Positions 24,593 to 33,965 are shown, counted from the first letter of the stretch. The stretch: 64,000 nucleotides of DNA from [Eubacterium] saphenum (GCA_004557645.1 SFGI01000011.1:1-64000); one strand, 5' to 3'. Numbers and translations are program-made. Notes: generated from the letters alone by a model not told the origin.

Positions 24593-25987
24593 TTAAAATT
24601 CAGCGTTCTTTACAGTTCTGGGGTAAGGCAGTACGTCACGGATATTGCCGACACCTGTCAGATACATAACTGCACGTTCGAAGCCCAGACCGAAGCCTGC
24701 GTGTCTTGTGCCGCCGTATTTGCGCAGATCCAGATACCACCAGTAATCTTCTTTCTTCAGACCCAGTTCGTTCATACGTGCTTCCAGAACATCCAGTCTT
24801 TCTTCTCTCTGGCTGCCGCCGATGATTTCACCAACGCCGGGCACCAGCAGGTCCATAGCTGCTACAGTCTTGCCGTCGTCGTTCAGGCGCATATAGAAAG
24901 CTTTGATCTCTGTAGGGTAGTCTGTAACGAATACGGGTTTCTTGAAGATCTGTTCTGTCAGGTAACGTTCATGCTCTGTCTGCAGGTCGATGCCCCATTC
25001 TACGGGATATTCGAACTGATGACCGGATTTTTTCAGCAGTTCTACTGCTTCTGTATATGTCACTCTGCCAAAGTCGTTGTTCAGGATGTTGTTCAGTCTG
25101 TCCAGCAGGCCCTTGTCTACAAAGCTGTTGAAGAATTCCATTTCTTCGGGAGCATTGTCCAGAACATACTGGATGATGTATTTCAGCATTTCTTCGGCGA
25201 TTTCCATGTTATCGTTCAGATCAGCGAAGGCCATTTCGGGCTCGATCATCCAGAATTCCGCAGCGTGTCTTGTGGTGTTGGAATTTTCCGCACGGAAGGT
25301 GGGGCCGAAAGTATAGATATTGCGGAACGCCATGGCGAAGGTTTCCGCAGAAAGCTGACCGGATACGGTCAGGTTTGTTTCCTTGCCGAAGAAGTCCTTG
25401 GAATAGTCTACCTTGCCGTCTTCTGTACGGGGCAGGTTTTCCAGATCCAGTGTGGTTACACGGAACATTTCGCCGGCACCTTCACAGTCGGAGCCTGTGA
25501 TGATGGGTGTATGGGCGTAAACGAAGCCTTTGCCCTGGAAGAATTCATGGATCGCCATAGCGATCAGGCTGCGTACACGGAAAGTTGCGGAGAACAGGTT
25601 TGTTCTGGGGCGCAGATAAGCGATTTCACGCAGGAATTCTACAGAGTGGCGTTTTTTCTGCAGAGGATAATCGGGTGTGGATGTGCCTTCCACTGCGATT
25701 TCTGTTGCTTTGATTTCGAAGGGCTGTTTTGCTTCCGGGGTTTCCACCAACAGACCTTTTACGATCAGGGCTGCCCCAACGTTCTGTTTGGAGATTTCTT
25801 CGTAGTTGGAGAGCTTTTCTGCTTCGAATACGATCTGGATGTTCTTAAAGAAAGAACCATCGTTCAGTTCGATGAAGCCGAAGTTTTTGGAGACACGCAT
25901 GGTGCGGATCCAGCCGCCCAGGGTCACTTCTTTATTGGCATACTCCGCTGTGTTGCGGTAGATAGATTTTACTGTTGTCAAATCCAT
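24593..25987 (-). CDS. asnS: Asparaginyl-tRNA synthetase
   Basis: Class II aminoacyl-tRNA synthetase charging tRNA-Asn. The 464-residue protein starts with an OB-fold anticodon-binding domain (VTLGGWIRTMRVSKNFGFIEL, about 20-42), then class II motif 2 (FRAENSNTTRHAAEFWMIE) and motif 3 (GFGLGFERAVMYLTG). Length and motifs are typical of bacterial AsnS. No T-box leader is visible in the 70 bases upstream. Its presence argues for direct Asn charging. Confidence 0.96.
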   Translation of the reverse strand: MDLTTVKSIYRNTAEYANKEVTLGGWIRTMRVSKNFGFIELNDGSFFKNIQIVFEAEKLSNYEEISKQNVGAALIVKGLLVETPEAKQPFEIKATEIAVEGTSTPDYPLQKKRHSVEFLREIAYLRPRTNLFSATFRVRSLIAMAIHEFFQGKGFVYAHTPIITGSDCEGAGEMFRVTTLDLENLPRTEDGKVDYSKDFFGKETNLTVSGQLSAETFAMAFRNIYTFGPTFRAENSNTTRHAAEFWMIEPEMAFADLNDNMEIAEEMLKYIIQYVLDNAPEEMEFFNSFVDKGLLDRLNNILNNDFGRVTYTEAVELLKKSGHQFEYPVEWGIDLQTEHERYLTEQIFKKPVFVTDYPTEIKAFYMRLNDDGKTVAAMDLLVPGVGEIIGGSQREERLDVLEARMNELGLKKEDYWWYLDLRKYGGTRHAGFGLGFERAVMYLTGVGNIRDVLPYPRTVKNAEF

Positions 25988-26066
25988 GTTTTTTCTTCCT
26001 TTCCAAGATATTTTTTCACATTATCCCTATTGTAGCCGTTTTGCGGCAAAAAGACAACCTCTTTTC

Positions 26067-27041
26067 TTAGAGAAACCGCAGAAAATCCCCATATCCTTCC
26101 CGTTCCATGTCCTCTTTGGGGATAAAACGAAGGGAAGCACTGTTGATGCAGTAGCGTAAGCCCCCCAACTGGGCAGGACCATCGTCAAAAACATGGCCCA
26201 GATGGGCATTGCCCACACGGCTGCGCACCTCCGTCCGGATCATGCCAAAGGAAAGGTCGTCGTATTCCGTAACGGTATTGGGGTCTATGGGCTTGGCAAA
26301 GGCAGGCCAGCCGCAGGCAGAAGGGAATTTATCCTTCGAGGAAAACAAGGGCTCCCCGGTGGTGATATCCACATAAATTCCCTCTCTTTTGGTGTTCCAA
26401 TATTCATTTTCAAAGGGGGGCTCTGTGGCGTTCTGCTGGGTCACGGCATACTGCATGGGAGTCAGGACCTCTTTCAGCTCCGCCGTGGTCTTTTTGGTAT
26501 ATCGTTCGGGGTCTACCACCCGCTGTTTCATCTTAGCGATTTTAGCAAAATTGATATGGCAGTAGCCGCCGGGGTTTTTATCCAGATAATCCTGATGGTA
26601 TTCCTCGGCGGGGATAAACTGCAGCAAAGGCAGGTTTTCCACCATGATAGGCGCATCATATTCCTTCTGCAATTCTTTCAGAAAATCGCCGGCGATCTGA
26701 CGCTGTTCTTCCGTCAAGGAATAGATACCTGTGCGGTACTGGATGCCAAAATCCGCCCCCTGTCTGCCCAAAGAGGTGGGGTCGATGGTATAGGCATATT
26801 CCCGCAGGATTTCTTTCAGAGGAATGATATCTGCATCGAATACCACTTCCACCGTTTCCGCATGACCGCTGTGGCTGCAGACTTCTTCATAGGTGACGGT
26901 TTCGGGCAGTTCCGGGTTCCAGCCCTCTTTTTTCCCAAAGGCATAGCCCACACGGGTAGAAAGCACGCCCTCGATGGTTTTCATATAATGCTCGGTGCCC
27001 CAAAAGCAGCCCCCGGCCAGATAAATGGTTTCTTTTTTCAA
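26067..27041 (-). CDS. msrAB: Bifunctional methionine sulfoxide reductase A/B
   Basis: Repairs both S and R epimers of methionine sulfoxide. The 324-residue fusion has MsrA first (AGGCFWGTEHYM, catalytic Cys12) and MsrB after about residue 180 (PSACGWPAF, HLGHVFDDGP, GLRYCINSASLRF with the catalytic cysteine). The usual MsrB zinc CxxC pairs are absent, as in other zinc-free MsrB domains. TTG start at 27041 with GGAGG seven bases ahead. It follows the nitrilase-like gene by 29 bases in the same direction. Confidence 0.94.
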   Translation of the reverse strand: MKKETIYLAGGCFWGTEHYMKTIEGVLSTRVGYAFGKKEGWNPELPETVTYEEVCSHSGHAETVEVVFDADIIPLKEILREYAYTIDPTSLGRQGADFGIQYRTGIYSLTEEQRQIAGDFLKELQKEYDAPIMVENLPLLQFIPAEEYHQDYLDKNPGGYCHINFAKIAKMKQRVVDPERYTKKTTAELKEVLTPMQYAVTQQNATEPPFENEYWNTKREGIYVDITTGEPLFSSKDKFPSACGWPAFAKPIDPNTVTEYDDLSFGMIRTEVRSRVGNAHLGHVFDDGPAQLGGLRYCINSASLRFIPKEDMEREGYGDFLRFL

Positions 27042-27070
27042 AGGAATCCCTCCTTTATTTCAACAGTTTC

Positions 27071-27907
27071 TTATAAGCCTTTTGTCAGAACATCGTACAG
27101 GTCTGTGCGGCGATGCTTCAGCAAAGGCAGCTGTTCTCTTACCTTTTCCACTTTTTCAAAATCCAATTCCACTGTCAGGATGCCTTCTTTTTCATCCAGT
27201 TGTTCCACCACACTGCCCCAAGGGTCGGCAACGATGGAATGTCCCCATGCCGTATAGGAGGAATGGATATCCCTTGCAGGGGCGCAGCCTGCCATGAATA
27301 CCTGATTATCCAAGGCACGCATACGGAAGGAAAGCTCCCAATGGGCAGGGCCTGTGGTCATATTGAAGGCGGCAGGGACGATAATAGCGTTTGTCCTGCT
27401 GAAAGGGTCCAGATTCTGGGCTGTCAGGCGGGCCATTTCGGGGAAACGGATATCGTAGCAAATCATCACACCGAACCTGCCCCAGGGGGTATCGAAGGTG
27501 GTGACTTCCTTGCCGGGGGTAAAGGTATCCGATTCCATGAAATACTGACCGCCCTCCACGTTGATATCAAACAGATGCACCTTGCGGTGTCTGGCAATAC
27601 ATTCGCCCTTAGGGTTATATACAAAGGAGGTATTATAGATTTTTTTGCCCTCCTGCTCCGGCACAGAGCCTGCCACCAAATAAATGCCCAGCTCCTTTGC
27701 CGTTTCAGCCAGTTCTGTCAGGAACGGAGATTTTTCAGCCATGGCATAGCGGACGAAAGTGCTGTTTTCATAGGGACAGCAGCACATTTCCGGCAGGACA
27801 GCCATATCTGCCCCCTCTGCCTTGGCTTTTTTCAGCATAGCTTTGATCTTCACGATATTTTCTTCCGGCGTTGCCATGGTTTTCATTTGCAGTAAGGATA
27901 GTTTCAC
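27071..27907 (-). CDS. Carbon-nitrogen hydrolase (omega-amidase/Nit2-like)
   Basis: A 278-residue nitrilase-superfamily enzyme that hydrolyses an amide. The Glu-Lys-Cys triad is visible in LPEMCCCPYEN (Glu about 42), RHRKVHLFD (Lys about 112) and MICYDIRFPE (Cys about 152). The sequence fits the Nit2/YafV omega-amidase branch, which acts on alpha-ketoglutaramate and alpha-ketosuccinamate. Start taken as GTG 27907, nine bases after AAAGGAG; upstream codons are low-quality. Upstream partner of msrAB in a likely operon. Confidence 0.88.
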   Translation of the reverse strand: MKLSLLQMKTMATPEENIVKIKAMLKKAKAEGADMAVLPEMCCCPYENSTFVRYAMAEKSPFLTELAETAKELGIYLVAGSVPEQEGKKIYNTSFVYNPKGECIARHRKVHLFDINVEGGQYFMESDTFTPGKEVTTFDTPWGRFGVMICYDIRFPEMARLTAQNLDPFSRTNAIIVPAAFNMTTGPAHWELSFRMRALDNQVFMAGCAPARDIHSSYTAWGHSIVADPWGSVVEQLDEKEGILTVELDFEKVEKVREQLPLLKHRRTDLYDVLTKGL

Positions 27908-28032
27908 AGGGACCCGCTCCTTTCGGTTGGTTGATTTTTCTGCCCTCATCATAGCATATCTGAGAAAAAAGAAAAAGAGGATTTGCCCTCTGCATAGAAT
28001 AGAAAGAGCATCTATTTTAAAGGAGTTTTCCC

Positions 28033-28506
28033 ATGTATCCTTATTTTCAACGAAACCCCAAACAAAACCTGCAGACCAGAGAGACGACCTCCGCCGACCC
28101 CCTGCGGGATTTTCTGACCCAAAACCCTGATTTCGGCACCCTTTTGTTTCAGGTGACCGGGGGACAGGGGGCCTTCCCCATCGGCGGGGCAACGGTAGTC
28201 ATCACCAAAAACCTGACGGACGGTCATGCCCTTTCCATCACCACTACCACTGATGAAAGCGGCAAAACCCAGGAATTTTCCCTGCCTGCCCCCCATAAGA
28301 GCATTTCCCAGACCCCTAATGAACGAGATTATTTCGCCACCTATGATGCGGTCATCACTGCCCCGGGCTATATCGCTGTGACAGTGCGGGATATTCCCAT
28401 TTTCGACGGCATCACCACCATACAGCCCGTTAATCTTTCCCCCAACCTGACGGGACAGCCCGTTACCGAAACCGAAACCATTGAGGACACGGAACCAAAA
28501 TTTTAA
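28033..28506 (+). CDS. Carboxypeptidase-regulatory-like domain protein, possibly spore-associated
   Basis: A 157-residue protein without signal peptide or membrane span. The middle has a beta-sandwich pattern (FPIGGATVVITKNLTDGHALSITTTTDESGK) like carboxypeptidase regulatory (transthyretin-like) domains, followed by a Thr/Glu-rich tail (TETETIEDTEPKF). AAAGGAG precedes the ATG. It stands just upstream of a SpoIID-like/peptidoglycan-binding protein in the same direction; such pairs in Clostridia may act in the spore envelope (inference). Confidence 0.65.
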   Translation: MYPYFQRNPKQNLQTRETTSADPLRDFLTQNPDFGTLLFQVTGGQGAFPIGGATVVITKNLTDGHALSITTTTDESGKTQEFSLPAPHKSISQTPNERDYFATYDAVITAPGYIAVTVRDIPIFDGITTIQPVNLSPNLTGQPVTETETIEDTEPKF

Positions 28507-28677
28507 TAAGGTTGTTTCTTTTCCTTGCGGAAAAGACCCATCGGGGCTCTGCCCCTAGCTAGCGGCTTCGCCGCAATGACGTAACCTTTGTCTGCATTCA
28601 TTCTTCACGCAGGCTTCGCCCACTTGTTCAGAATTCATAAACGCAGACAAACCCTTTAACTAGAGAGGAGTGCAACT
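28507..28677. repeat. Hairpin-rich intergenic segment
   Basis: Contains GGGGCTCTGCCCC, GCGGCTTCGCCGC, and a wide inverted repeat TTTGTCTGC...GCAGACAAA (about 28588-28652). The first hairpin equals a family M module. No gene seen. Confidence 0.55.
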
Positions 28678-30030
28678 ATGGCCTTACAGCAATTGCCTAC
28701 CATCCCAGAGACCATCACCGTCCATCTGGGACTTCCCGATCAGCCGGCGGAAAACGTCACCGTTTCCTTCCCCGACTATATCAAAAACGTGGCTTCCAGC
28801 GAAATTTATCCCACTTGGCCAGAAGCCGCCATCCGTGCAAATATTTATGCTCAGATCAGCTACGCCCTGAATCGGGTCTACAATGAATTTTACCGCAGTC
28901 AGGGCTATGATTTCGATATCACCAACACCACCCAGTACGACCAGAAATTCATCAAAGGCAGAGATATCTACGAAAACATCAGCCAGATCGTAGATGAAAT
29001 TTTTAACAACTATGTGGTACAGCAGGGACGGGTAGACCCCTTTTTCACCGCCTACTGCAACGGCACCACCACCGTCTGCGCCGGGCTTTCCCAATGGGAC
29101 ACCGTGGCTTTGGCGGAACAGGGGCTGACCCCCTATCAGATCCTTCAGCATTTTTACGGGCCCAATATCGGTATCGTGGAAAATGCTCCCATTTCTGCCA
29201 ATGTGCCTACCTATCCCGGCACACCCCTGCGGCTGGGCACTTCCAGAAACGACGTTAAAACCATACAGCTGCAGCTGAACCGCATTGCCGACAACTATCC
29301 TGCCATTCCGAAGATCGCCAATCCCAATGGCGTATTCGGCGTAGATACGGAAAATGCTGTCAAGGAATTTCAGCGCATCTTCAACCTGACCCCCGACGGC
29401 ATCGTAGGGAAAGCCACATGGTATAAGCTGAAATATATCTACAACGGGGTAAAACGGCTGAATGAGCTGTCCTCCGAAGGGCTGACTCTGGAAGAAGTGA
29501 CCCGCCCCTTCCCCCCTGTGCTGCAGGAAGGCGCCCAGGGCATCAGCGTTCGTTCCCTGCAGTATTATCTGGCAGTCATCTCCTATTTTTCCAATGGTGC
29601 CGTCCCCGGTGTGACCATCGACGGGATTTTCGGCCCCCAGACAAAGGAAGCTGTCATCGCCTTCCAGAATCTTGCCGGGCTGACGCCTGACGGCATCGTG
29701 GGACAAAACACATGGCGGCGGATAGAACAGGCTTATAGGCTCATTCTGGATACCCTGCCCCCCAATATTCAGGGACAGGGGGCAAGGATATACCCCGGCT
29801 ATGTCCTTTCCCTGGGCTTGGAAAATCAGGATGTCCGCGATCTTCAGACCTATCTGCAGGGGATCGCCGATTTTTATGGCAACATCCCCCGTATCGAGGT
29901 GACAGGTGTCTTTGATGAACCCACAAGGGATGCCGTCATTGCCCTGCAGTCCCAGTATGGGCTGCCCCCGGAAGGGGTAGTGGGCCCTGCCACATGGGAA
30001 CAGATCCGCACCCTTTATAACTCCAGATGA
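28678..30030 (+). CDS. SpoIID-like protein with three peptidoglycan-binding domains
   Basis: A 450-residue protein. Residues about 40-175 resemble the SpoIID/LytB core: WPEAAIRANIYAQISYALNR aligns with the EALKAQAxAxRTYAL stretch that holds the catalytic glutamate, followed by DITNTTQYDQKF and a late AYCNGTTT block like the family's FYHSSSGG. Then come three PG_binding_1 repeats (about 183-262, 280-350, 370-448), each ending in DGIVGxxTW or EGVVGPATW. No signal peptide is obvious. Cell-wall or spore-cortex role inferred; assignment of the SpoIID fold is by eye. Confidence 0.75.
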   Translation: MALQQLPTIPETITVHLGLPDQPAENVTVSFPDYIKNVASSEIYPTWPEAAIRANIYAQISYALNRVYNEFYRSQGYDFDITNTTQYDQKFIKGRDIYENISQIVDEIFNNYVVQQGRVDPFFTAYCNGTTTVCAGLSQWDTVALAEQGLTPYQILQHFYGPNIGIVENAPISANVPTYPGTPLRLGTSRNDVKTIQLQLNRIADNYPAIPKIANPNGVFGVDTENAVKEFQRIFNLTPDGIVGKATWYKLKYIYNGVKRLNELSSEGLTLEEVTRPFPPVLQEGAQGISVRSLQYYLAVISYFSNGAVPGVTIDGIFGPQTKEAVIAFQNLAGLTPDGIVGQNTWRRIEQAYRLILDTLPPNIQGQGARIYPGYVLSLGLENQDVRDLQTYLQGIADFYGNIPRIEVTGVFDEPTRDAVIALQSQYGLPPEGVVGPATWEQIRTLYNSR

Positions 30031-30148
30031 TACCCTTTCCTTGACAACAGCCAGCATTTCTTTTATGCTGACGGTAACAAAAAGCAGCAGACCGAAGGCA
30101 TCCTATGGGGATTGCCTTGGGTACGCCGCAAAGGAAAGAAAGATACCA

Positions 30149-30652
30149 ATGACAAAGGAATTGCACTATACCCTCCGTCCTTATAAAAAGGAAGAAGCCG
30201 ATTACATCGCCGAAGCCCACGACCGCATCTATCGGGAAGAATATGGCTGGGGGGAAGGCTTTAGCAAATATGCCAAGCAGGTGGTCTACGATTTTGCCGC
30301 CGCCCCCAAAAGGGACCATGCAGAGATGTGGGTAGCCGATGTAGACGGTCAGCCTGTGGGCTCCATCATGCTACAGGAAACAGAAGAAACAGGCGTGGGG
30401 CAGCTGCGTCTCTTCCTGCTGGAAAAAGCATACCGCCGCCATGGCATCGGGGAAGCTTTGATGGACCTTGCCCTTGAAAAGGCAGAGGAATGGGGCTTCC
30501 ACCATCTTTTCCTCTGGACAGCGGAGCCTTTGCAGGATGCCAGAAGAAAATACGCCCAGCTGGGCTTCGTGATTACCGACAAAGAACTGATGACAGACTG
30601 GACACTGGATGGCAGCGAGGTTTACGAAGAACGCTGGGATAAAGAGCTATAG
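30149..30652 (+). CDS. GNAT family N-acetyltransferase
   Basis: A 167-residue acetyltransferase. The loop LEKAYRRHGIGEALMDLALEKAEEWGF (about 91-117) is the acetyl-CoA site, and ARRKYAQLGFVIT is the C-terminal GNAT segment. It resembles domains found C-terminal to MarR in fused MarR-GNAT proteins. The ATG at 30149 comes about ten bases after AAGGAAAG. The upstream frame is open but lacks a ribosome binding site. Substrate unknown. Confidence 0.85.
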   Translation: MTKELHYTLRPYKKEEADYIAEAHDRIYREEYGWGEGFSKYAKQVVYDFAAAPKRDHAEMWVADVDGQPVGSIMLQETEETGVGQLRLFLLEKAYRRHGIGEALMDLALEKAEEWGFHHLFLWTAEPLQDARRKYAQLGFVITDKELMTDWTLDGSEVYEERWDKEL

Positions 30653-30662
30653 AAAAGAAAGA

Positions 30663-30837
30663 AGCCGCAGACTAATGTAGTGGCGGCTTAAGAAAACATT
30701 ATTTTAATTTTTTATTGATTTCTTAAGCCGCACTGCGAGGATGTCCCGAAATAAGAAAAATCGAAAGAAACCTTGATTTCAAGCATTTCTTTCGATTTTT
30801 TGTTTTCTTATCGGGACTCCTCTAAAGGTCTGCGGCT
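30663..30837. repeat. Large three-way-junction inverted repeat
   Basis: Outer stem AGCCGCAGAC (30663-30672) with GTCTGCGGCT (30828-30837). Inside are two long hairpins: GCGGCTTAAGAAA (30683-30695) with TTTCTTAAGCCGC (30719-30731), and GTCCCGA...GAAAGAAA (30743-30770) with TTTCTTTCGAT...TCGGGAC (30786-30817). It fills the gap between two convergent genes and could terminate both. Confidence 0.8.
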
Positions 30838-30852
30838 GTTTTACAGTCTCAA

Positions 30853-32796
30853 TCATTCACCGTCTTTTGTTTCTTCTTCGTCGTCATCTTCCCAATCCTC
30901 GGGGTTGAATTCGCCGAAGGCGGACATCAGGAAGCTTTCCATATCGTTCAGTTCTTCCATGCGGCTGTCCATTTCATCCAGAACATCCTCTACCTTATTC
31001 AGGTATTTGTTCATTTCAGGGGAGATCTGTTCCACTTCTTCTTCCTCTTCTGCGGGGATCTGTTCTGCTTCCACTGGTTCCACAGCTTTTTCGGAAACCA
31101 GTTCTTCCGCTGCGGCTTCTGCTACTACGGCTGCTGCTTCATCGGCATCCATCTCTTCCAGATCCAGATCGTCCCAGTCTTCCGCTTCATCGCGGTTCTT
31201 TCTTTCTTTCAGCTTTTCGCGATAAGTTGCCATATCTTCCTTCAGTTCGCTGGCTTTTTCCGCCATACGGAAAGCTGCGGAGCGAACAGCAGGCTGCAGA
31301 TCATCGGCTTTATCCGCCAGTTTTTCTTTCATGCGGAAGGCTGCGGAGCTTACCTTGGGCTGCAGGTCGTCGGCTTTATCTGCCACCTTGTCTGCGGCGT
31401 TTTTCACTGTGGGATTTTCTTTTACCTTTTCTGCCACAGCGTTCAGGGCTGCACCGGCTTTGCCCAACATGCCGCCGACAGCCTTTGTGATGCCGTCTTT
31501 TTCCAGGCCCATGCCATTGTGCAGGGTGGTCAGCAGGCGTTCCGCTTCATCTACGGTGATGATGCCCTTTTCCAGCATATTTAGAATGGCCATTCTTTCT
31601 TCTTTCATGGTTTTTCCCTCCTTGGGTTCATTTTCGTGATTCTTCTGAAGCACGTACTCATCGGGTCTGTCTTTTTTCTTTCCAAAAGCGTACAGGATGC
31701 TTTCCACGATACGGCGGCTGGCCTGACCATCGCCGAAGGGGTTTTTCGCCTGTGCCATTTTTTCGTATTCTTCCTGATCATCCAACAGTTCCTTCGCCAT
31801 GCGGTAGATCACATCTTCCTCTGTGCCTGCCAGCTTCAATGTGCCTGCTTCCACCCCTTCGGGGCGTTCTGTCACATTTCTGAGCACCAATACGGGCTTG
31901 CCCATGGAAGGCACTTCCTCCTGCAGGCCGCCGCTGTCTGTCATGACAAAGAAGGAACGGCACATCAGGTTGTGCATATCCTTCAAATCCAGAGGGTCTG
32001 TCAGGTGGATGCGGTCGTTGCCGCCCAGAATTTCATGGACAGGCTCTACCACGGCAGGGTTTTTATGCACCGCATAAACCACTTCCACATCGGGGTATTC
32101 TTCCACCAGACGTTTTACTGCGCGGCAGATATTCCGCAGGGGGTCCCCCAGGTTTTCTCTTCTGTGGGCAGTCATGGCGATGACCCGTTTGCCCTTGAAG
32201 TCGATTTTATTCAGTTCCTCTACAGTGAAGGTGTAATCCTCTTCGATGGTGTGAGCCAGAGCATCGATGACAGTGTTGCCTGTGATGAAGATACCCTCTT
32301 CACTGATATTTTCCTTCAGCAGGTGTTCCTTCGCCAGGGGAGTGGGCGCAAAATGCAGGTCGGTCAATGCCCCTGTCAGTCTGCGGTTCATTTCTTCGGG
32401 GAAGGGCTGATATTTGTCGTAGGTACGCAGGCCTGCTTCCACATGGCCCACCTTTACCTGATTATAATAGGCCGCCAAGGCGCCGGCGAAGGTGGTGGAA
32501 GTATCCCCATGTACCAGAACGATATCAGGGTTTTCCTTGCCCATGACTTCTTCCAGCCCTGTCAGGGCACGGGTGGTGATGCCTGCCAAAGTCTGCCTTG
32601 CCTGCATGATGTTCAGGTCATACTGGGGATGCAGGTCGAAGATTTCCAGGACCTGGTCCAGCATTTCCCTGTGCTGTGCCGTCACACAGACAATGCTTTC
32701 GATTTCCGGTGTTTTTTCCAGTTCCTTCACCAATGGAGCCATTTTGATGGCTTCGGGGCGGGTACCGAACACACTCATTACTTTTATTTTATCCAT
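30853..32796 (-). CDS. wecB: UDP-GlcNAc 2-epimerase fused to an acidic SHOCT-like domain
   Basis: A 647-residue product. Residues 1-375 are the non-hydrolysing UDP-GlcNAc 2-epimerase (VFGTRPEAIKMAPLV, VHGDTSTTFAGALAAYY, HVEAGLRT, TAHRREN), giving UDP-ManNAc for wall polymers. The last 251 residues start with a SHOCT-like helix pair (MAILNMLEKGIITVDEAERLL), then two near-identical DKADDLQPxVxSAAFRM repeats and a very acidic coiled tail. WecB is normally about 370-390 residues, so the tail is an addition. An internal AAGGAGGG and ATG (31608) suggest that the tail can also be made separately, or was a separate gene whose upstream stop was lost. Confidence 0.85.
   Translation of the reverse strand: MDKIKVMSVFGTRPEAIKMAPLVKELEKTPEIESIVCVTAQHREMLDQVLEIFDLHPQYDLNIMQARQTLAGITTRALTGLEEVMGKENPDIVLVHGDTSTTFAGALAAYYNQVKVGHVEAGLRTYDKYQPFPEEMNRRLTGALTDLHFAPTPLAKEHLLKENISEEGIFITGNTVIDALAHTIEEDYTFTVEELNKIDFKGKRVIAMTAHRRENLGDPLRNICRAVKRLVEEYPDVEVVYAVHKNPAVVEPVHEILGGNDRIHLTDPLDLKDMHNLMCRSFFVMTDSGGLQEEVPSMGKPVLVLRNVTERPEGVEAGTLKLAGTEEDVIYRMAKELLDDQEEYEKMAQAKNPFGDGQASRRIVESILYAFGKKKDRPDEYVLQKNHENEPKEGKTMKEERMAILNMLEKGIITVDEAERLLTTLHNGMGLEKDGITKAVGGMLGKAGAALNAVAEKVKENPTVKNAADKVADKADDLQPKVSSAAFRMKEKLADKADDLQPAVRSAAFRMAEKASELKEDMATYREKLKERKNRDEAEDWDDLDLEEMDADEAAAVVAEAAAEELVSEKAVEPVEAEQIPAEEEEEVEQISPEMNKYLNKVEDVLDEMDSRMEELNDMESFLMSAFGEFNPEDWEDDDEEETKDGE
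31606..31623 (-). promoter_or_regulatory. Internal ribosome binding site inside the wecB fusion
   Basis: Minus-strand AAGGAGGG (31616-31623), eight bases, ATG at 31608, in frame with the fusion. It would yield a 251-residue acidic SHOCT-like protein. Confidence 0.65.
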
Positions 32797-32799
32797 ATA

Positions 32800-33678
32800 T
32801 TATTTCACCTCATTCGTCATGGTGCCAATGCCTTCGATCTCGCATTTCACCACATCGCCTTTTTTCAGGAATTTGGGGGGCTGGAAGCCCATGCCCACCC
32901 CTGCAGGGGTTCCCATGGCGATGATGGTGCCTGCCTGCAGGGTCATGCCCTGAGAAAGCTGGCAGATGACTTTTTCAATGCCGTTGATCATCAGTTCTGT
33001 ATTGCTGTCCTGTCTCAGCTCGCCGTTGACATAGGAACGGATGGGCAGAGCAGGAGGATTGGTAAATTCATCCTTTGTCACGATCCAGGGCCCGATGGGT
33101 GTGAAATCATCCAGACTCTTGCCGAAATACCACTGTTTATGGGCAGTCTGCAGATTTCTGGCACTCATGTCGTTCAAAATCGTATAGCCGAATACGTAAT
33201 CAAATACTTCTTCGGGCTTTACATTTTTTGCATCCTTACCAATAATGACCGCCAGTTCTACTTCATAGTCCAGACTGTCTACGATATCCAGATGCCCGTC
33301 GATGGGTTCCCCATCCCCCAGGGCACGGTTAACTCTCTTTGCAAAATAAATGGGCACGGGACGTTCCCCGCCGAAGGCTTCATCGTGGAAGCGGGCGGCT
33401 TCTTCCGCATGGGCATAATAATTGATGCCCAGACAGACAACATCCTGCTTGGGATGAGGGATGGGAGAGAGGATCTGCACTTCCTCCAGAGGGATGCCCT
33501 TCATCAGTTCTTTATTTTTATCCAGCTTTTCCAGCTTCTGTTCATCCTGCACCTCTAAAAATGCGTTCATATCCATTGCTGTACAGCCCAGATAATTCAC
33601 AGGCACTACTTCGGAGCCGTCATTTTTCAGAACACCTACGGCTGTTTCGCCGCCATGCTTGTATGTTAAAACTTTCAT
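32800..33678 (-). CDS. Fumarylacetoacetate hydrolase family protein
   Basis: A 292-residue enzyme of the FAH fold, which includes acylpyruvases, oxaloacetate decarboxylases and hydratases. The metal-binding Glu-x-Glu and Asp appear in SLDYEVELAVIIGKD and the catalytic region in FGYTILNDMSARNLQ; GTPAGVGMGFQPPKFLKKGDVV is the family C-terminal block. AGGAGG lies before the ATG. Three bases separate its stop from the start of the wecB fusion, so they are co-transcribed, a link with no obvious metabolic sense. Substrate unknown. Confidence 0.9.
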   Translation of the reverse strand: MKVLTYKHGGETAVGVLKNDGSEVVPVNYLGCTAMDMNAFLEVQDEQKLEKLDKNKELMKGIPLEEVQILSPIPHPKQDVVCLGINYYAHAEEAARFHDEAFGGERPVPIYFAKRVNRALGDGEPIDGHLDIVDSLDYEVELAVIIGKDAKNVKPEEVFDYVFGYTILNDMSARNLQTAHKQWYFGKSLDDFTPIGPWIVTKDEFTNPPALPIRSYVNGELRQDSNTELMINGIEKVICQLSQGMTLQAGTIIAMGTPAGVGMGFQPPKFLKKGDVVKCEIEGIGTMTNEVK

Positions 33679-33965
33679 CTTTCCTCCTAACTCAGCCCTG
33701 CAAAAATGGGGAGAAAACCCTTGGCAAGCTTGCCGCAGGACTGTTTTTCTTCCAAATTTGTTTTTGGCGTTTCGCCAAATGGGTCATTTTCCTTTGAAGA
33801 TCACCCATTCCGGACTGAACTTTTACAGTTTTTTCTTCAGCAGTATATCCGAAAAATATACCATTTTCATCATATCACAAAACCACTGATTCGCAAAGGA
33901 AAAAAGCACTTTTCCCGCCCATGTATACATGATACTGTGCGCCTAATCATTTATACTTCACCAAA

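Noticed and set aside
25988..26066. T-box leader upstream of asnS
   Set aside because: The gap to the next gene is only about 80 bases, too short for a T-box, and no TGGNACCGCG-type box is present.
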